A DNA stretch of 49,308 bases. Origin: an uncultured Bacilli bacterium. Its GTDB lineage: Bacteria; Bacillota_I; Bacilli_A; RF39; UBA660. The position numbers were made by a program, and so were the translations under genes. The notes beneath the pieces were generated by a model. It made no database searches. It was not told the origin of the DNA and saw only the letters and a list, made by a program, of their open reading frames with translations. Positions 39,738 to 49,301 of this stretch are shown piece by piece; position 1 is the first letter of the stretch; every line of letters starts with the position of its first letter. The stretch is from positions 1 to 49,308 of the forward strand of contig CANQHF010000007.1 of assembly GCA_947623685.1 (NCBI GenBank), given 5' to 3'.

Positions 39738-40658
39738 ATGGCAGAAATTTTTGTAGAAAACGAACCAATTTTAAATAAGTTTTTAAATAAAATAAAATCA
39801 ACCAAAAAAAATGTACAAGCCTATATTTTGTATGGAAATTCTAAAGAAAAATTAAGGGAATATGCCATTTTACTTAGTAAATTTTTAATTTGTCCACATA
39901 ATTATAAAGAAAATTGCAATCAATGCAACATTTGTTTTAGAATTGATAGAAATTCTTTTTCTGAACTAATCGTAATAAATCCTGTTAATAACGTAATAAA
40001 AAAAGAAGATGTTTTAAAATTAAGAAGTACGTTTAGCACTAACGCAATCGAAGGAAAAAACCAAGTATACATTATAAATGATGCAGAATTATTAAATAAA
40101 GCTGCTTCTAATTCAATCTTAAAGTTTTTAGAAGAACCAGATAGTAACAGTGTTGCAATATTTACAACCACTAATTTGGATTTGGTAATAAATACGATTG
40201 TATCAAGGTGCCAAATAATAAAAATAAACAATGTTAACGAAAAAAAAGGAATGGAGTTAATAAGAAAAATAAGTGGCTTTGAAGACGAAACTATATATAA
40301 CATAATAGATTATGTAAAGGAAATTGAAAAAAGTCCTGCTTTAGCAATGGCTGATTTAAAACCAAAGTTTTTAGATGTATTCACTTCAAAAGAAGATGCT
40401 ATTTCTGCAATAAATGTTATGATCCTTTATTATAAAGATATATTAAATTATAAAATAAATCAAAAAAGTATTTACTTTGATAAAAATGATGTTAAAATAC
40501 TAGCAGATAAGAAAACCAAAGATGATATTTCAAAAAAAATATCATTTCTTTTGGAAAATATAAAAAAATTAGAGTACAATGTTAATATGTTATTATTTAT
40601 GGATAATTTAATAATTGGAATAGGGGAAATAGAAAATGATAAAAGTAATTGGAATTAG
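39738..40658 (+). CDS. holB: DNA polymerase III delta' subunit
   Basis: A 306-residue clamp-loader subunit related to DnaX. A zinc module CPHNYKENCNQCNIC and the sensor-like KFLEEPDSNSVAIFTTTN with VSRCQ are visible. The Walker A loop is reduced (LYGNSKEKLREYA), as usual for delta' proteins that do not hydrolyse ATP. AGGTGG lies 8 bases before the ATG. It overlaps ricT by 23 bases. Thymidylate kinase and yaaQ, normally just upstream in Bacillus, are missing here. Confidence 0.94.
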   Translation: MAEIFVENEPILNKFLNKIKSTKKNVQAYILYGNSKEKLREYAILLSKFLICPHNYKENCNQCNICFRIDRNSFSELIVINPVNNVIKKEDVLKLRSTFSTNAIEGKNQVYIINDAELLNKAASNSILKFLEEPDSNSVAIFTTTNLDLVINTIVSRCQIIKINNVNEKKGMELIRKISGFEDETIYNIIDYVKEIEKSPALAMADLKPKFLDVFTSKEDAISAINVMILYYKDILNYKINQKSIYFDKNDVKILADKKTKDDISKKISFLLENIKKLEYNVNMLLFMDNLIIGIGEIENDKSNWN

Positions 40659-41424
40659 TTTTGTAAATTCAAATAGAATATATTACTTTTCACCTGGTAA
40701 AACAAACGTAAAAAAAGGAGATAACGTAATTGTTGAAACCGAAAGGGGAATGCAATTTGGACAAGCAGTAACAGATGTTATTCAAATGCCCAAAGAAAAA
40801 GTGTTTTTACCACTTAAAGATGTTATTAGAATTGCTGATGAAAAGGATATAAAAACGGATCAAAGGAATGCTAAAGATGCTTTAAATGCTTTAGAATATA
40901 CAAAAAAACTTGCTGTAAAAGAAAATTTAGATATGAAATTATTTGATGCAACTTATACCTTTGATAGAAAAAAATTGATTTTCAAATTCATTGCGGATGA
41001 AAGGGTAGATTTTAGAGAACTTGCTAAACTTTTAGCGGCAAAGTATAAAACAAGAATAGAATTAAGACAAATCGGCGTAAGAGATAAAGCAAAAGAAATA
41101 GGTGGTTTAGGACCTTGCGGAAGACCTCTTTGCTGCTCATCTTTTCTAACTAGTTTTAATAGCGTTTCAATTAATATGGCTAAAAATCAGGGAATTGCAT
41201 TAAATCCTACAAAAATAAATGGTTCTTGCGGTAGACTATTATGCTGTTTAGGATACGAAGATGATATATATACTGAATATAAAAAGAATTTTCCTAAATT
41301 GGGAGAGTTAGTTAATGTTGGTGATAAAACTGGAAGAGTAAGTGAATTAAACGCATTAAATGGTTATTATAAAGTAAAGGTATCAGAAAACGAAGAAGTA
41401 TTAGTAGAAGTAAATGGAAAATAA
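40636..41424 (+). CDS. ricT: RicT (YaaT), PSP1-domain regulator of RNA processing
   Basis: A 262-residue PSP1-family protein. Two Cys clusters are visible, GPCGRPLCCSSF and GSCGRLLCCLGY, which in the RicAFT complex of Bacillus bind iron-sulfur clusters. That complex aids RNase Y-dependent mRNA maturation and the phosphorelay for sporulation, competence and biofilm formation. Translation is coupled to holB by overlap. RicA and RicF are not in the window. Confidence 0.94.
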   Translation: MIKVIGISFVNSNRIYYFSPGKTNVKKGDNVIVETERGMQFGQAVTDVIQMPKEKVFLPLKDVIRIADEKDIKTDQRNAKDALNALEYTKKLAVKENLDMKLFDATYTFDRKKLIFKFIADERVDFRELAKLLAAKYKTRIELRQIGVRDKAKEIGGLGPCGRPLCCSSFLTSFNSVSINMAKNQGIALNPTKINGSCGRLLCCLGYEDDIYTEYKKNFPKLGELVNVGDKTGRVSELNALNGYYKVKVSENEEVLVEVNGK

Positions 41425-41426
41425 AG

Positions 41427-42152
41427 ATGGAAGTAATTAATGATTTATTAAATTATAATGATTTAAAAATTGTGCAAAATCCTAAATGGTTTAGTTTTTC
41501 GATTGATTCAGTATTACTTGCAAATTTTGTTAAGGTAAACAACAAACAAAAAATAATTGATTTTTGCACTGGTAACGCACCAATTCCACTTTTTTTAAGT
41601 GCTAAAACCAAATCAAAAATAATTGGAGTTGAGCTTCAAAAAGAAATTTATGATTTAGCTATAAAAAGTGTTAACATAAACAATTTGCAAGATAAAATAC
41701 AAATCGTTAAAGAAGATGTTAAAAATCTTTCTAATATATACGAGACAGATACCTTTGATTTAATAACGTGTAATCCACCATATTTTAAAATTAATAATGA
41801 TAAAAACATAAATAATAATTCAGTAAAAGCAATTGCAAGACATGAGCTTAGTCTTTCTTTAGATGATATATTTAAAGTTGCGAGAAAAATTTTAAAAAAT
41901 GATGGAAAAATATGTATGGTACATCGAACCCAAAGATTAATTGATATTATATTTACTATGAAAAAATATAATATTGAACCAAAAAGAATTCAGTTTATTT
42001 ACCCATTTTCTTTTTCAAATTCAAACTTGGTGTTAATTGAAGGTGTAAAAAATGGCAAAAGCGGGTTAACCATTTTAAATAATATAATTGTACATAATGA
42101 AGATGGTAGCTATACAGATTATGTTAAAGAAATATTTAACGGAGGTAAGTAA
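41427..42152 (+). CDS. TrmN6/YabB-like tRNA adenine-N6 methyltransferase
   Basis: A 241-residue class I SAM-dependent methyltransferase. The SAM loop reads IIDFCTGNAPIPLFL and the N6-adenine catalytic motif is NPPYFK (CNPPYF). The family modifies A37 of tRNA-Val in E. coli (TrmN6), and the Bacillus homologue YabB sits in the same place after ricT. The target here is inferred. A weak AAGATGG-like site precedes the ATG, and its end overlaps the pth start by one base (TAATG). Confidence 0.9.
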   Translation: MEVINDLLNYNDLKIVQNPKWFSFSIDSVLLANFVKVNNKQKIIDFCTGNAPIPLFLSAKTKSKIIGVELQKEIYDLAIKSVNINNLQDKIQIVKEDVKNLSNIYETDTFDLITCNPPYFKINNDKNINNNSVKAIARHELSLSLDDIFKVARKILKNDGKICMVHRTQRLIDIIFTMKKYNIEPKRIQFIYPFSFSNSNLVLIEGVKNGKSGLTILNNIIVHNEDGSYTDYVKEIFNGGK

Positions 42153-42727
42153 TGAAAATAAAACTAGTAGTTGGATTAGGTAATCCTGGTAAAGAGTATA
42201 ATAATACAAGACATAATATAGGATTTATGGTAATTGATGAAATTGCTAAAAAATTAAACATATTAAAATGGACTCAAAGAAATGATGCACATTATTTTGA
42301 TTGTTATTTAGATATGGCTCATGTTATTTTTTTGAAACCACAAAAATACATTAATCTAACTGGTGAAGTTGTCGAACAGTTTGTTAAATATTTTCAAATA
42401 AGCATAGATGATATACTTATAATTAGTGATGATTTAGACTTGCCGGTAGGAACCATCAAATTAAAAGAAAAAGGTTCATCAGGTGGGCATAATGGACTTA
42501 AAAACATTGAACAACATTTAAAAACAAGTCAGTATCGAAGAATTAAAATTGGTATATCAAATGACAAAAACATAGATACCAAAGACTACGTTTTAGGTAA
42601 GATAACTAAAGAAGAGAAAAAGATTTTGAAAAAATCAATTGATTTAGCAGCGCAAGCTGTTTTACAGTCCTTTAACACACCTTTTAATGAACTTATGAGT
42701 AAATATAATACAAAAATTAAAAATTAA
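42152..42727 (+). CDS. pth: Peptidyl-tRNA hydrolase
   Basis: A 191-residue esterase that releases tRNA from stalled peptidyl-tRNA. The catalytic His21 is in NTRHNIGFMV; Asn and Asp of the active site are in KPQKYINLTGEV and ISDDLDLPVG; GSSGGHNGLKNI is intact. GGAGG lies upstream of the ATG, which shares a base with the preceding stop. The pth-mfd neighbourhood matches Bacillus, except that fin (yabK) is absent between them. Confidence 0.97.
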   Translation: MKIKLVVGLGNPGKEYNNTRHNIGFMVIDEIAKKLNILKWTQRNDAHYFDCYLDMAHVIFLKPQKYINLTGEVVEQFVKYFQISIDDILIISDDLDLPVGTIKLKEKGSSGGHNGLKNIEQHLKTSQYRRIKIGISNDKNIDTKDYVLGKITKEEKKILKKSIDLAAQAVLQSFNTPFNELMSKYNTKIKN

Positions 42728-42741
42728 AAGCAGGTGATACA

Positions 42742-45700
42742 ATGCTCTTTAATGTTTTTGAAAATAAAATTATTAATGAAACGAAACCTGTAAACGTTAT
42801 AGGTTTAAATAAAGCAGTCCAAGCATTTTATGTTTGGAATCTTTTTGATGTAACAAAAGATAATATTTTAATTGTTACAAACACCTTATACGAAGCCAAT
42901 AACTTATATAAATCGTTTAACATAACTGATTCAAAAAAAGTTTTATTTTTTCCAATGGATGATTTTATTGCAAGTGAAATGGCCATTTGTTCTCCAGATT
43001 TGACGGCAAAAAGAGTAGAAACTTTAAATGAACTTGTAACAAGAAATGATAAAAAAATAATTATTACCAATTTAATGGGTTATTTAAGATTTTTACCAAG
43101 TGTTAAGTTGTGGAAAAGTTTAAGTATCAATTTAAAGGTAAATGATTATGTTAAAAGGGATGAAATAATAAAAAAATTAAGTTTAATGGGTTATCAAAGG
43201 CAGAGCATTGTAACAAAGACTGGTGAATTTGCTAATCGCGGCTACATTTTAGACGTTTTTCCTTATGGATATGAAAATCCAGTTAGAATAGAATTTTTTG
43301 ATGATCAAATAGATAGCATTCGCTTTTTTTCAGCGGATACGCAGCTTTCTATGATTAAAAAAGATGATTTAAATATTTTGCCTTTTACTGAGTTCATAAA
43401 TGAAAAAGAAGTAGATAGCATTAGCCCAAGACAAAGTCTTTTACCACTGGTTTGTAATGAAACATCTAGTCTATCTGATTATATTTCATCTTCATTAACT
43501 GTTTTTATTGATTTAGAATCAATAAATTTAAGTTATCAAGGAATTTTAGAACAAACGATTGAATTTAAACAAACTGATGATTATAAAATAGATAAGTATA
43601 TGTATGATTTACAAGATTTAATTCCTAATAAATACGTAAACATATTATCAGTTGATAATTATAAAAAAACAAATGATAAAACCGAAACATATTTTTCATC
43701 TTTAATACCAAAGTTTAATGGTGATTATGAAAAAATAAATAAATTTGTTTTAAACGAGATAAATAAAAATAAGACCATCATAGTTTTTTTAAACGATAAA
43801 AAGATGATTTCTGATTTTTGTGAAAATTTAAACTTCAGTGCGGTAATAACAAATGAAGAAAAAATATCACCTAAAACTGTTAATATAATAGAAAAAAATG
43901 TTTTAAATGGTTTCATATTAAATGATTTAGTATGTATATCTCAAAATGAATTATATAAAGTGGATTCTTTGGTAAAATACGAAAGTAAATTTAGATATGG
44001 ATCTAAAATAAAAGATATTAATAAATTAAAAGTAGGTGATTACGTTGTTCACGTTAAACACGGGATTGCTCGTTATTTAGGAATAGTTACTTTAAACGTA
44101 AAAGATATGAAAAAGGATTATCTTCATCTAGAGTATAAAGATGGGGATAAACTATACGTTCCGGTTGAAAAAATAGAGCAAATAAGTAAATATTCATCAA
44201 ATGAAGGAGCTGTTGCAAAATTAAATAAATTAGGTGGAACAGATTGGGTTAAACAAAAGGCTAGAATAAAAGGCAAAGTAAAAGATATTGCTAAAAAACT
44301 TTTAGAAACATCTGCAAAAAGAAAGCTAGTTAAAGGTTTTCCTTTTCTTAAAGATGATGAAGAACAACTTATTTTTGAAAGTAAGTTTAATTATGAAGAA
44401 ACAAAAGATCAATTAAAAGCGGTGCAAGAAATAAAAGAAGATATGCAAAATCCATATCCTATGGATAGATTGCTTTGTGGTGATGTTGGTTATGGTAAAA
44501 CTGAAGTTGCTTTTAGGGCAGCATTTAAGGCGATTTCATCAGGGAAACAAGTAGCTTTTTTGTGTCCAACAACCATTTTGTCAAAACAACATTATAACAA
44601 TGCAAAAGAAAGGTTTAAAGATTTTAATATTAACATAGAAGTTTTAAATAGATTTGTTACCGATAAAAAGAAAAATGAAATTTTAAAAGATTTGGAAAGT
44701 GGTAAAACTGATTTAATTATTGGAACTCATAGATTATTAAGTAATGATGTTAAATATAAGGATTTAGGTTTATTAATAATTGATGAAGAGCAAAGATTCG
44801 GGGTGACGCATAAGGAAAAAATAAAAGAATATAAACAAAGTATAGACGTTTTAACTTTATCAGCAACACCTATTCCAAGAACACTTCAGATGTCTCTTAC
44901 TGGGGTAAGGGAACTTTCCTTAATAGAAACTCCGCCAGCATTTAGATTTCCAATTCAAACTTATGTTTTAAGAGAAAATGAACAAGTAATAAAGGATGCA
45001 ATTTATAAAGAATTATCAAGGGATGGACAAGTTTTTTTACTTTATAATAACGTTTTAAAAATCGAGGATCAAGTATCAAGAATAAAAAGACTAGTACCAG
45101 AGGCAAATGTAACTTATATACATGGGCAAATGAACAAATTACAAATAGAAAACACCATGGAAGATTTTGTTGACAAAAAGTATAATGTACTTGTATGTAC
45201 AACAATAATTGAAACAGGAATAGATATAGAAAACGCAAATACTTTAATCGTGCTTAACGCGGACTGTTTTGGATTAAGCCAGTTATATCAAATAAGGGGA
45301 AGAATAGGAAGAGGAAAAAACATTGCTTACGCCTATTTAATGTATGACAAAAATAAAGAATTAAATGATGTTGCGGTAAAAAGATTAGATGCTATAAAAG
45401 AATTTACGGAACTAGGAAGTGGTTATGCTCTTGCCGTTCGTGATTTAGCTATAAGGGGTGCCGGAAACATTTTAGGAAGTGAGCAATCCGGTTTTATTGA
45501 TACTGTTGGTTATGATATGTATTTGAAAATATTAAATGAGGAAGTAGAACGTTTAAAAGGTAATCTACCTAAGGAAGAAGAACAATCATTTGAACAACCG
45601 CTTATTCAAGTTACAACTCACATAAGTGATAAATATGCTGATAGTGAAGATTTAAAAATAGAAATACACAAGAAAATTAACACCATTGATAGTTATGATT

Positions 45701-46032
45701 CTTTTACAAAAGTTAAAAATGAGTTAAATGATAGATTTGGCTTACTTGATAATGATATGATGATTTATATGCTTGAAGAATTATTTGATCAAAACGCAAG
45801 GAAAAAAGGCGTGTTTAAAGTAGATCAAACAAAAGATAATATAACGGTTTTTTTAGATAAAAAAGCATCAAAAAAGCAAGATGGATTAAAGCTTTTAACA
45901 GAATTGTTTAAAATAAGTAATAATTTTGATGTTAAATATATTAATGACATTTTAAGAATAAATCTTAAAATTAAAGGTTTAGAAAAACACTTTCTTTATT
46001 ATTTAATAAAAATGATAGACATATTTGAATAA
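42742..46032 (+). CDS. mfd: Mfd, transcription-repair coupling factor
   Basis: A 1096-residue ATP-dependent translocase that removes stalled RNA polymerase and recruits UvrA. The N-terminal UvrB-homology modules (about 1-330), a CarD-like RNA-polymerase-interacting domain (about 430-495; LKVGDYVVHVKHGIARYLG), and the RecG-like motor with Walker A GDVGYGKTEVA, DEEQ box (IIDEEQRFGV) and TETGID-like motif (IIETGIDIENAN) are all present. The length is slightly short of Bacillus Mfd. SpoVT follows, as in Bacillus. Confidence 0.97.
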   Translation: MLFNVFENKIINETKPVNVIGLNKAVQAFYVWNLFDVTKDNILIVTNTLYEANNLYKSFNITDSKKVLFFPMDDFIASEMAICSPDLTAKRVETLNELVTRNDKKIIITNLMGYLRFLPSVKLWKSLSINLKVNDYVKRDEIIKKLSLMGYQRQSIVTKTGEFANRGYILDVFPYGYENPVRIEFFDDQIDSIRFFSADTQLSMIKKDDLNILPFTEFINEKEVDSISPRQSLLPLVCNETSSLSDYISSSLTVFIDLESINLSYQGILEQTIEFKQTDDYKIDKYMYDLQDLIPNKYVNILSVDNYKKTNDKTETYFSSLIPKFNGDYEKINKFVLNEINKNKTIIVFLNDKKMISDFCENLNFSAVITNEEKISPKTVNIIEKNVLNGFILNDLVCISQNELYKVDSLVKYESKFRYGSKIKDINKLKVGDYVVHVKHGIARYLGIVTLNVKDMKKDYLHLEYKDGDKLYVPVEKIEQISKYSSNEGAVAKLNKLGGTDWVKQKARIKGKVKDIAKKLLETSAKRKLVKGFPFLKDDEEQLIFESKFNYEETKDQLKAVQEIKEDMQNPYPMDRLLCGDVGYGKTEVAFRAAFKAISSGKQVAFLCPTTILSKQHYNNAKERFKDFNINIEVLNRFVTDKKKNEILKDLESGKTDLIIGTHRLLSNDVKYKDLGLLIIDEEQRFGVTHKEKIKEYKQSIDVLTLSATPIPRTLQMSLTGVRELSLIETPPAFRFPIQTYVLRENEQVIKDAIYKELSRDGQVFLLYNNVLKIEDQVSRIKRLVPEANVTYIHGQMNKLQIENTMEDFVDKKYNVLVCTTIIETGIDIENANTLIVLNADCFGLSQLYQIRGRIGRGKNIAYAYLMYDKNKELNDVAVKRLDAIKEFTELGSGYALAVRDLAIRGAGNILGSEQSGFIDTVGYDMYLKILNEEVERLKGNLPKEEEQSFEQPLIQVTTHISDKYADSEDLKIEIHKKINTIDSYDSFTKVKNELNDRFGLLDNDMMIYMLEELFDQNARKKGVFKVDQTKDNITVFLDKKASKKQDGLKLLTELFKISNNFDVKYINDILRINLKIKGLEKHFLYYLIKMIDIFE

Positions 46033-46075
46033 AATATGTCTTTTTATGCATTCTAAAAAAGAAGGGAAAAATCAT

Positions 46076-46591
46076 ATGAAAACAACAGGAATAACAAGAA
46101 GAATAGATGAATTAGGAAGAATTGTAATTCCTAAAGAAATAAGAAAAAATATGCATTTAAAAACTGGTGAATTATTAGAAATATTTTTAAATGATTCAGA
46201 AACAATAATTCTAAAAAAACATTCGATAATAGATAAAAAAGAAGAATTTTTAAAATATTATGTTGACGTTTTATCAAGCAAATTATCAGCGGACGTTTTC
46301 ATTACTAATTTAAATGAAATTATTTTTTCTAATGATGATTCTTTAGTAGGAGAAAAAATAAGTGCCAAACTAGATGATTTAATTTCTTGTGGCGCTAATT
46401 TTGATGGTGTAAATAAACTTGATTTAACAAATTCAAAAACACTTGATAACGCCATCATAAAACCATTAAGACCAAACGGAGACTTATCCAGTTTATTAAT
46501 AGTTAATTTTAAAAATGAAAAAAATAACATAAGTAGTGAAATAATAAATTTTTCTTCAAATTTTATCGAAGAATATTTAGAAAATAATTAA
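46076..46591 (+). CDS. spoVT: SpoVT, AbrB-family sporulation regulator
   Basis: A 171-residue protein with an N-terminal swapped-hairpin AbrB DNA-binding domain (MKTTGITRRIDELGRIVIPK, about 1-52) and a C-terminal GAF-like domain (about 60-171), the SpoVT layout. In Bacillus it tunes sigma-G-dependent genes in the forespore. The ATG at 46,076 follows GAAGGG; an ATG at 46,025 overlaps mfd and lacks a site. The position after mfd matches Bacillus and favours spoVT over abrB. Confidence 0.93.
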   Translation: MKTTGITRRIDELGRIVIPKEIRKNMHLKTGELLEIFLNDSETIILKKHSIIDKKEEFLKYYVDVLSSKLSADVFITNLNEIIFSNDDSLVGEKISAKLDDLISCGANFDGVNKLDLTNSKTLDNAIIKPLRPNGDLSSLLIVNFKNEKNNISSEIINFSSNFIEEYLENN

Positions 46592-46723
46592 TATAATGTA
46601 AATTTTTGTCTAATTTTAATATTAATTGTCATAATCGTTTACTAATTTTTTTAAATATGTTATATTTTTTACGCTGTATCAAGTAGTATCCATTATAAAA
46701 TATAGGGAAAGGAAGATCTTTTG

Positions 46724-46906
46724 ATGCACAACCATAAATTAGTAAGCAATAGAAAAAGTTTAATCGCTAAAACCATGGTTTTTCTATTCTTATTATCTTT
46801 TGCGGTTATAATGTATTTAGAAAAACATACATTAATAGACATAATTTATTTTGCTTTAGTATGCGTTTTATTTATAAGGTTTTTGATAATGAAATTATAT
46901 CGTTAA
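46724..46906 (+). CDS. Hypothetical small membrane protein, 60 aa
   Basis: Two hydrophobic segments (about 17-33 and 39-55) separated by a short charged loop EKHTLID, with a basic N-terminus (NRKSLIAK). No family recognised. AGGAAG precedes the ATG at 46,724 by 8 bases; a TTG three bases upstream is less likely. It lies alone between spoVT and tatD, with about 130 bases of AT-rich sequence before it in which I see no clear structure. Confidence 0.6.
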   Translation: MHNHKLVSNRKSLIAKTMVFLFLLSFAVIMYLEKHTLIDIIYFALVCVLFIRFLIMKLYR

Positions 46907-46933
46907 TATGATATAATTTTTTTGGTGATATAT

Positions 46934-47686
46934 ATGTTAATAGATACTCATTGCCATCTTTTATCTTCTTGTTACAATGATGTAGAAGAAGAGATAAAAA
47001 AAGTGCAGAAAAGCAATGTGGATAAAATAATAATTAATGGTTTCGATGTTAAATCAAGTATGGAAACTGTTTTACTTGCTCAAAAATACGACTTTGTTTA
47101 TGCTGCCGTTGGAATAGCACCTGATAGTGTAAATGATGTAACTGATTATGATATAAGCGAAATAGAGCGTTTATCATCATCAAACAAGGTCGTTGCAATT
47201 GGAGAAATAGGGCTAGATTATTATTGGACCAAGGATAATAAAGAAAAGCAAATCAAAGTATTTAATGCAATGCTTAAACTAGCTAAAGAAAAAAATTTAC
47301 CAGTTATTGTTCATAGCAGGCAGTCGATAAAAGAAACCTACGATATATTATCAAAAAGTAAATTAAATGGAATAATTCACTGCTATTCAGGTAGCCTTGA
47401 AATGGCAAGAGAGTTTATAAAAATAGGATTTTTAATTGGTATTGGTGGCGTTGTAACGTTTAAGAATGCTAAAAAATTAAAAGATGTTGTTTTAAACATT
47501 GATTTAGAAAACATCTCATTAGAAACAGATAGCCCATATCTTACACCAGAGCCATATAGATCAAAAAAGAATAATCCTAAATATTTAGAATATATTGTTA
47601 GTGAAGTAGCCAAAATCAAGAGTGTAAGTGATGATGAAGTAATCGATTTGACGTCGCAAGCTGTTTTACGCAAATTTGACTTATAA
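46934..47686 (+). CDS. TatD-family metal-dependent deoxyribonuclease
   Basis: A 250-residue TIM-barrel hydrolase of the TatD/YabD family, linked to DNA end trimming and tRNA turnover. The metal motif DTHCHL opens the protein; EIGLDYYW, IVHSRQ, IHCYSG and LETDSPYLTPEP are the remaining signatures. The ATG at 46,934 is preceded by GGTGATAT. The product is complete at normal length. The tatD-yabE-rsmA order is the Bacillus one with rnmV missing. Confidence 0.93.
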   Translation: MLIDTHCHLLSSCYNDVEEEIKKVQKSNVDKIIINGFDVKSSMETVLLAQKYDFVYAAVGIAPDSVNDVTDYDISEIERLSSSNKVVAIGEIGLDYYWTKDNKEKQIKVFNAMLKLAKEKNLPVIVHSRQSIKETYDILSKSKLNGIIHCYSGSLEMAREFIKIGFLIGIGGVVTFKNAKKLKDVVLNIDLENISLETDSPYLTPEPYRSKKNNPKYLEYIVSEVAKIKSVSDDEVIDLTSQAVLRKFDL

Positions 47687-47713
47687 CTATATATATGGTA
47701 TCATTAATTACGA

Positions 47714-47728
47714 GCCCATAACTAGGGC
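47714..47728 (+). repeat. Small hairpin just before the ribosome binding site of the YabE-like gene
   Basis: GCCC-ATAACTA-GGGC lies directly upstream of GAGAGGTG. Its GC-rich stem stands out in this AT-rich sequence and could affect access to the binding site. I do not recognise a riboswitch. Confidence 0.35.
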
Positions 47729-47741
47729 GAGAGGTGAAAAG

Positions 47742-48341
47742 GTGAAACATTTTAATAGAAAAATTAAAGGTGCTTTACTCGTTTTAATCATTTGTTTATT
47801 TGCATTTATTGGTTTGTCAAAAGCTGGAATATTATTTTCTGATAACGGTAAAAACGTTATAACGGTTTCAGCTGCAACAAAATCATTTGATCCTAATAAA
47901 TATGTTGCTTCAGTGCATGAAGTTGCTTTAAAAAGGCAAACAACTACTACAACTACAACTGTTCCAACAACTACGGTAACTACAACAACTACTTCTGTTA
48001 CTACTACTTCTTTAATAGGTAATTGGGCAGGAGAAGTTCTTACTAAAAGTAAAGGGACAATAATTGGACCATCTGGTAAGGAAACTTACTATAATTTAAA
48101 TATGACAAAAGTAATAAATTCAATGAGACGTGCTGGATACTCTGAAGCCGACTACCCTTATTGGATTAGAGAAGATGGTGTAAAGATGTTAGGAAGCTAC
48201 GTTATGGTAGCAGCAAACTACGAAATAAGACCTAAAGGTACAATATTAGAAAGTTCTTTAGGATACGCAATTGTTTGTGATACTGGTGGTTTTGCCAAAG
48301 CAAACCCAACCCAAATTGACGTTGCCGTTAATTGGAGATAA
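47742..48341 (+). CDS. YabE-like cell-wall protein with a 3D domain
   Basis: A 199-residue secreted or anchored protein from a GTG at 47,742, 5 bases after GAGAGGTG. An N-terminal hydrophobic segment (about 10-28) serves as signal or anchor. A Thr/Val-rich linker of about 30 residues leads to a conserved TKSKGTIIGPSGKETYYNLN segment and the C-terminal 3D domain with its Asp-containing CDTGGF and QIDVAVNWR. Such domains are found in MltA-type and Rpf-like peptidoglycan hydrolases. It lacks the DUF348 repeats and G5 domain of Bacillus YabE, so it is a minimal version. Confidence 0.82.
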   Translation: MKHFNRKIKGALLVLIICLFAFIGLSKAGILFSDNGKNVITVSAATKSFDPNKYVASVHEVALKRQTTTTTTTVPTTTVTTTTTSVTTTSLIGNWAGEVLTKSKGTIIGPSGKETYYNLNMTKVINSMRRAGYSEADYPYWIREDGVKMLGSYVMVAANYEIRPKGTILESSLGYAIVCDTGGFAKANPTQIDVAVNWR

Positions 48342-48355
48342 TTTTAATTTATGAT

Positions 48356-48387
48356 AAAAAACAAATAAAACATTTTATTTGTTTTTT
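48356..48387. terminator. Terminator after the YabE-like gene
   Basis: AAAAAACAAATAAAA and TTTTATTTGTTTTTT form a 15-bp AT-rich stem around a CA loop. Confidence 0.75.
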
Positions 48388-48404
48388 AATATTTAGGAGA
48401 GTTT

Positions 48405-49223
48405 ATGAACGTAAAAGATATTTTAAATGAATCTAAATTTACTTTTAAAAAGAAATTTGGTCAAAACTTTCTATTAGACCAAAACATATTAAATAACATC
48501 GTTAAATTAGGCAATATAACTAAAGATACTTTAGTAATAGAAATAGGAGTTGGGGCAGGTGCTTTAACCAAAAAATTAAGTGAAAAGGCCATGGTTGTTT
48601 TAGGATATGAAATAGATTCATCACTAAAAGAACCCTTATCTAAAATATTAAGTAATAATGATAACGTAGATATTATTTATGATGATTTTTTAAATCGAAA
48701 CATAAAAGAAGATATAAATAAATATCAGTATAAAAACATTATGGTTGTTGCAAACCTTCCGTACTATATAACAACTCCAATAATAACTAAATTTATTAAT
48801 GAACAAATAGACGTAGAAAAAATAATTGTTATGGTTCAAAAGGAAGTTGCTGATAGATTTTCAGCTATACCAGGCACAAAAAGCTATAATTCATTAACTA
48901 TCTTTCTAAACTATTATTTTGATATTAGAAAGGCCTTTTTAGTTTCTAAAAACGTGTTTTATCCAAAGCCTAACGTTGATTCAGCCGTGGTAATATTTTC
49001 AAAGAAAACGCATCATATGCATTTAAAAAATAAGGATCATTTCTTTAAGTTAGTTAAGGATGCTTTCGTTCAAAAAAGAAAAACGTTAAAAAACAATTTA
49101 AAATCATATGATATAAAAAAAATAGATGAATGCTTAAAAAAGCATAATAAAAATATTAATTTTAGAGCAGAAAATATTACAATTGAAGAATTTGGAGATA
49201 TTTCTAATGAATTAAGTAAATAA
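48405..49223 (+). CDS. rsmA: RsmA (KsgA), 16S rRNA dimethyladenosine transferase
   Basis: A 272-residue enzyme that dimethylates A1518 and A1519 of 16S rRNA. The SAM region reads FGQNFLLDQNI and VIEIGVGAGALTKKL; the catalytic NLPYYITTPI and the C-terminal PNVDSAVV are intact. AGGAG precedes the ATG by 7 bases. Loss of this enzyme gives kasugamycin resistance in other bacteria. The gene is complete. Confidence 0.97.
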   Translation: MNVKDILNESKFTFKKKFGQNFLLDQNILNNIVKLGNITKDTLVIEIGVGAGALTKKLSEKAMVVLGYEIDSSLKEPLSKILSNNDNVDIIYDDFLNRNIKEDINKYQYKNIMVVANLPYYITTPIITKFINEQIDVEKIIVMVQKEVADRFSAIPGTKSYNSLTIFLNYYFDIRKAFLVSKNVFYPKPNVDSAVVIFSKKTHHMHLKNKDHFFKLVKDAFVQKRKTLKNNLKSYDIKKIDECLKKHNKNINFRAENITIEEFGDISNELSK

Positions 49224-49272
49224 TATAGGAGTTAGTCTGAAAAGAAAAATGAAATTTATTTTATAAAAAATA

Positions 49273-49301
49273 ATAAAAAAGGGCAGACTTCCCCTTGCCC
49301 C
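49273..49301 (-). terminator. Terminator of a minus-strand transcript entering at the right edge
   Basis: On the minus strand GGGCA and TGCCC form a stem around a 10-base loop, followed by six T. It implies a leftward gene or RNA just outside the window that converges with rsmA. Confidence 0.55.

Noticed and set aside
47714-47728. A riboswitch upstream of the YabE-like gene.
   Set aside because: Only 55 bases separate it from tatD and a single small hairpin is visible; no conserved riboswitch core is present.
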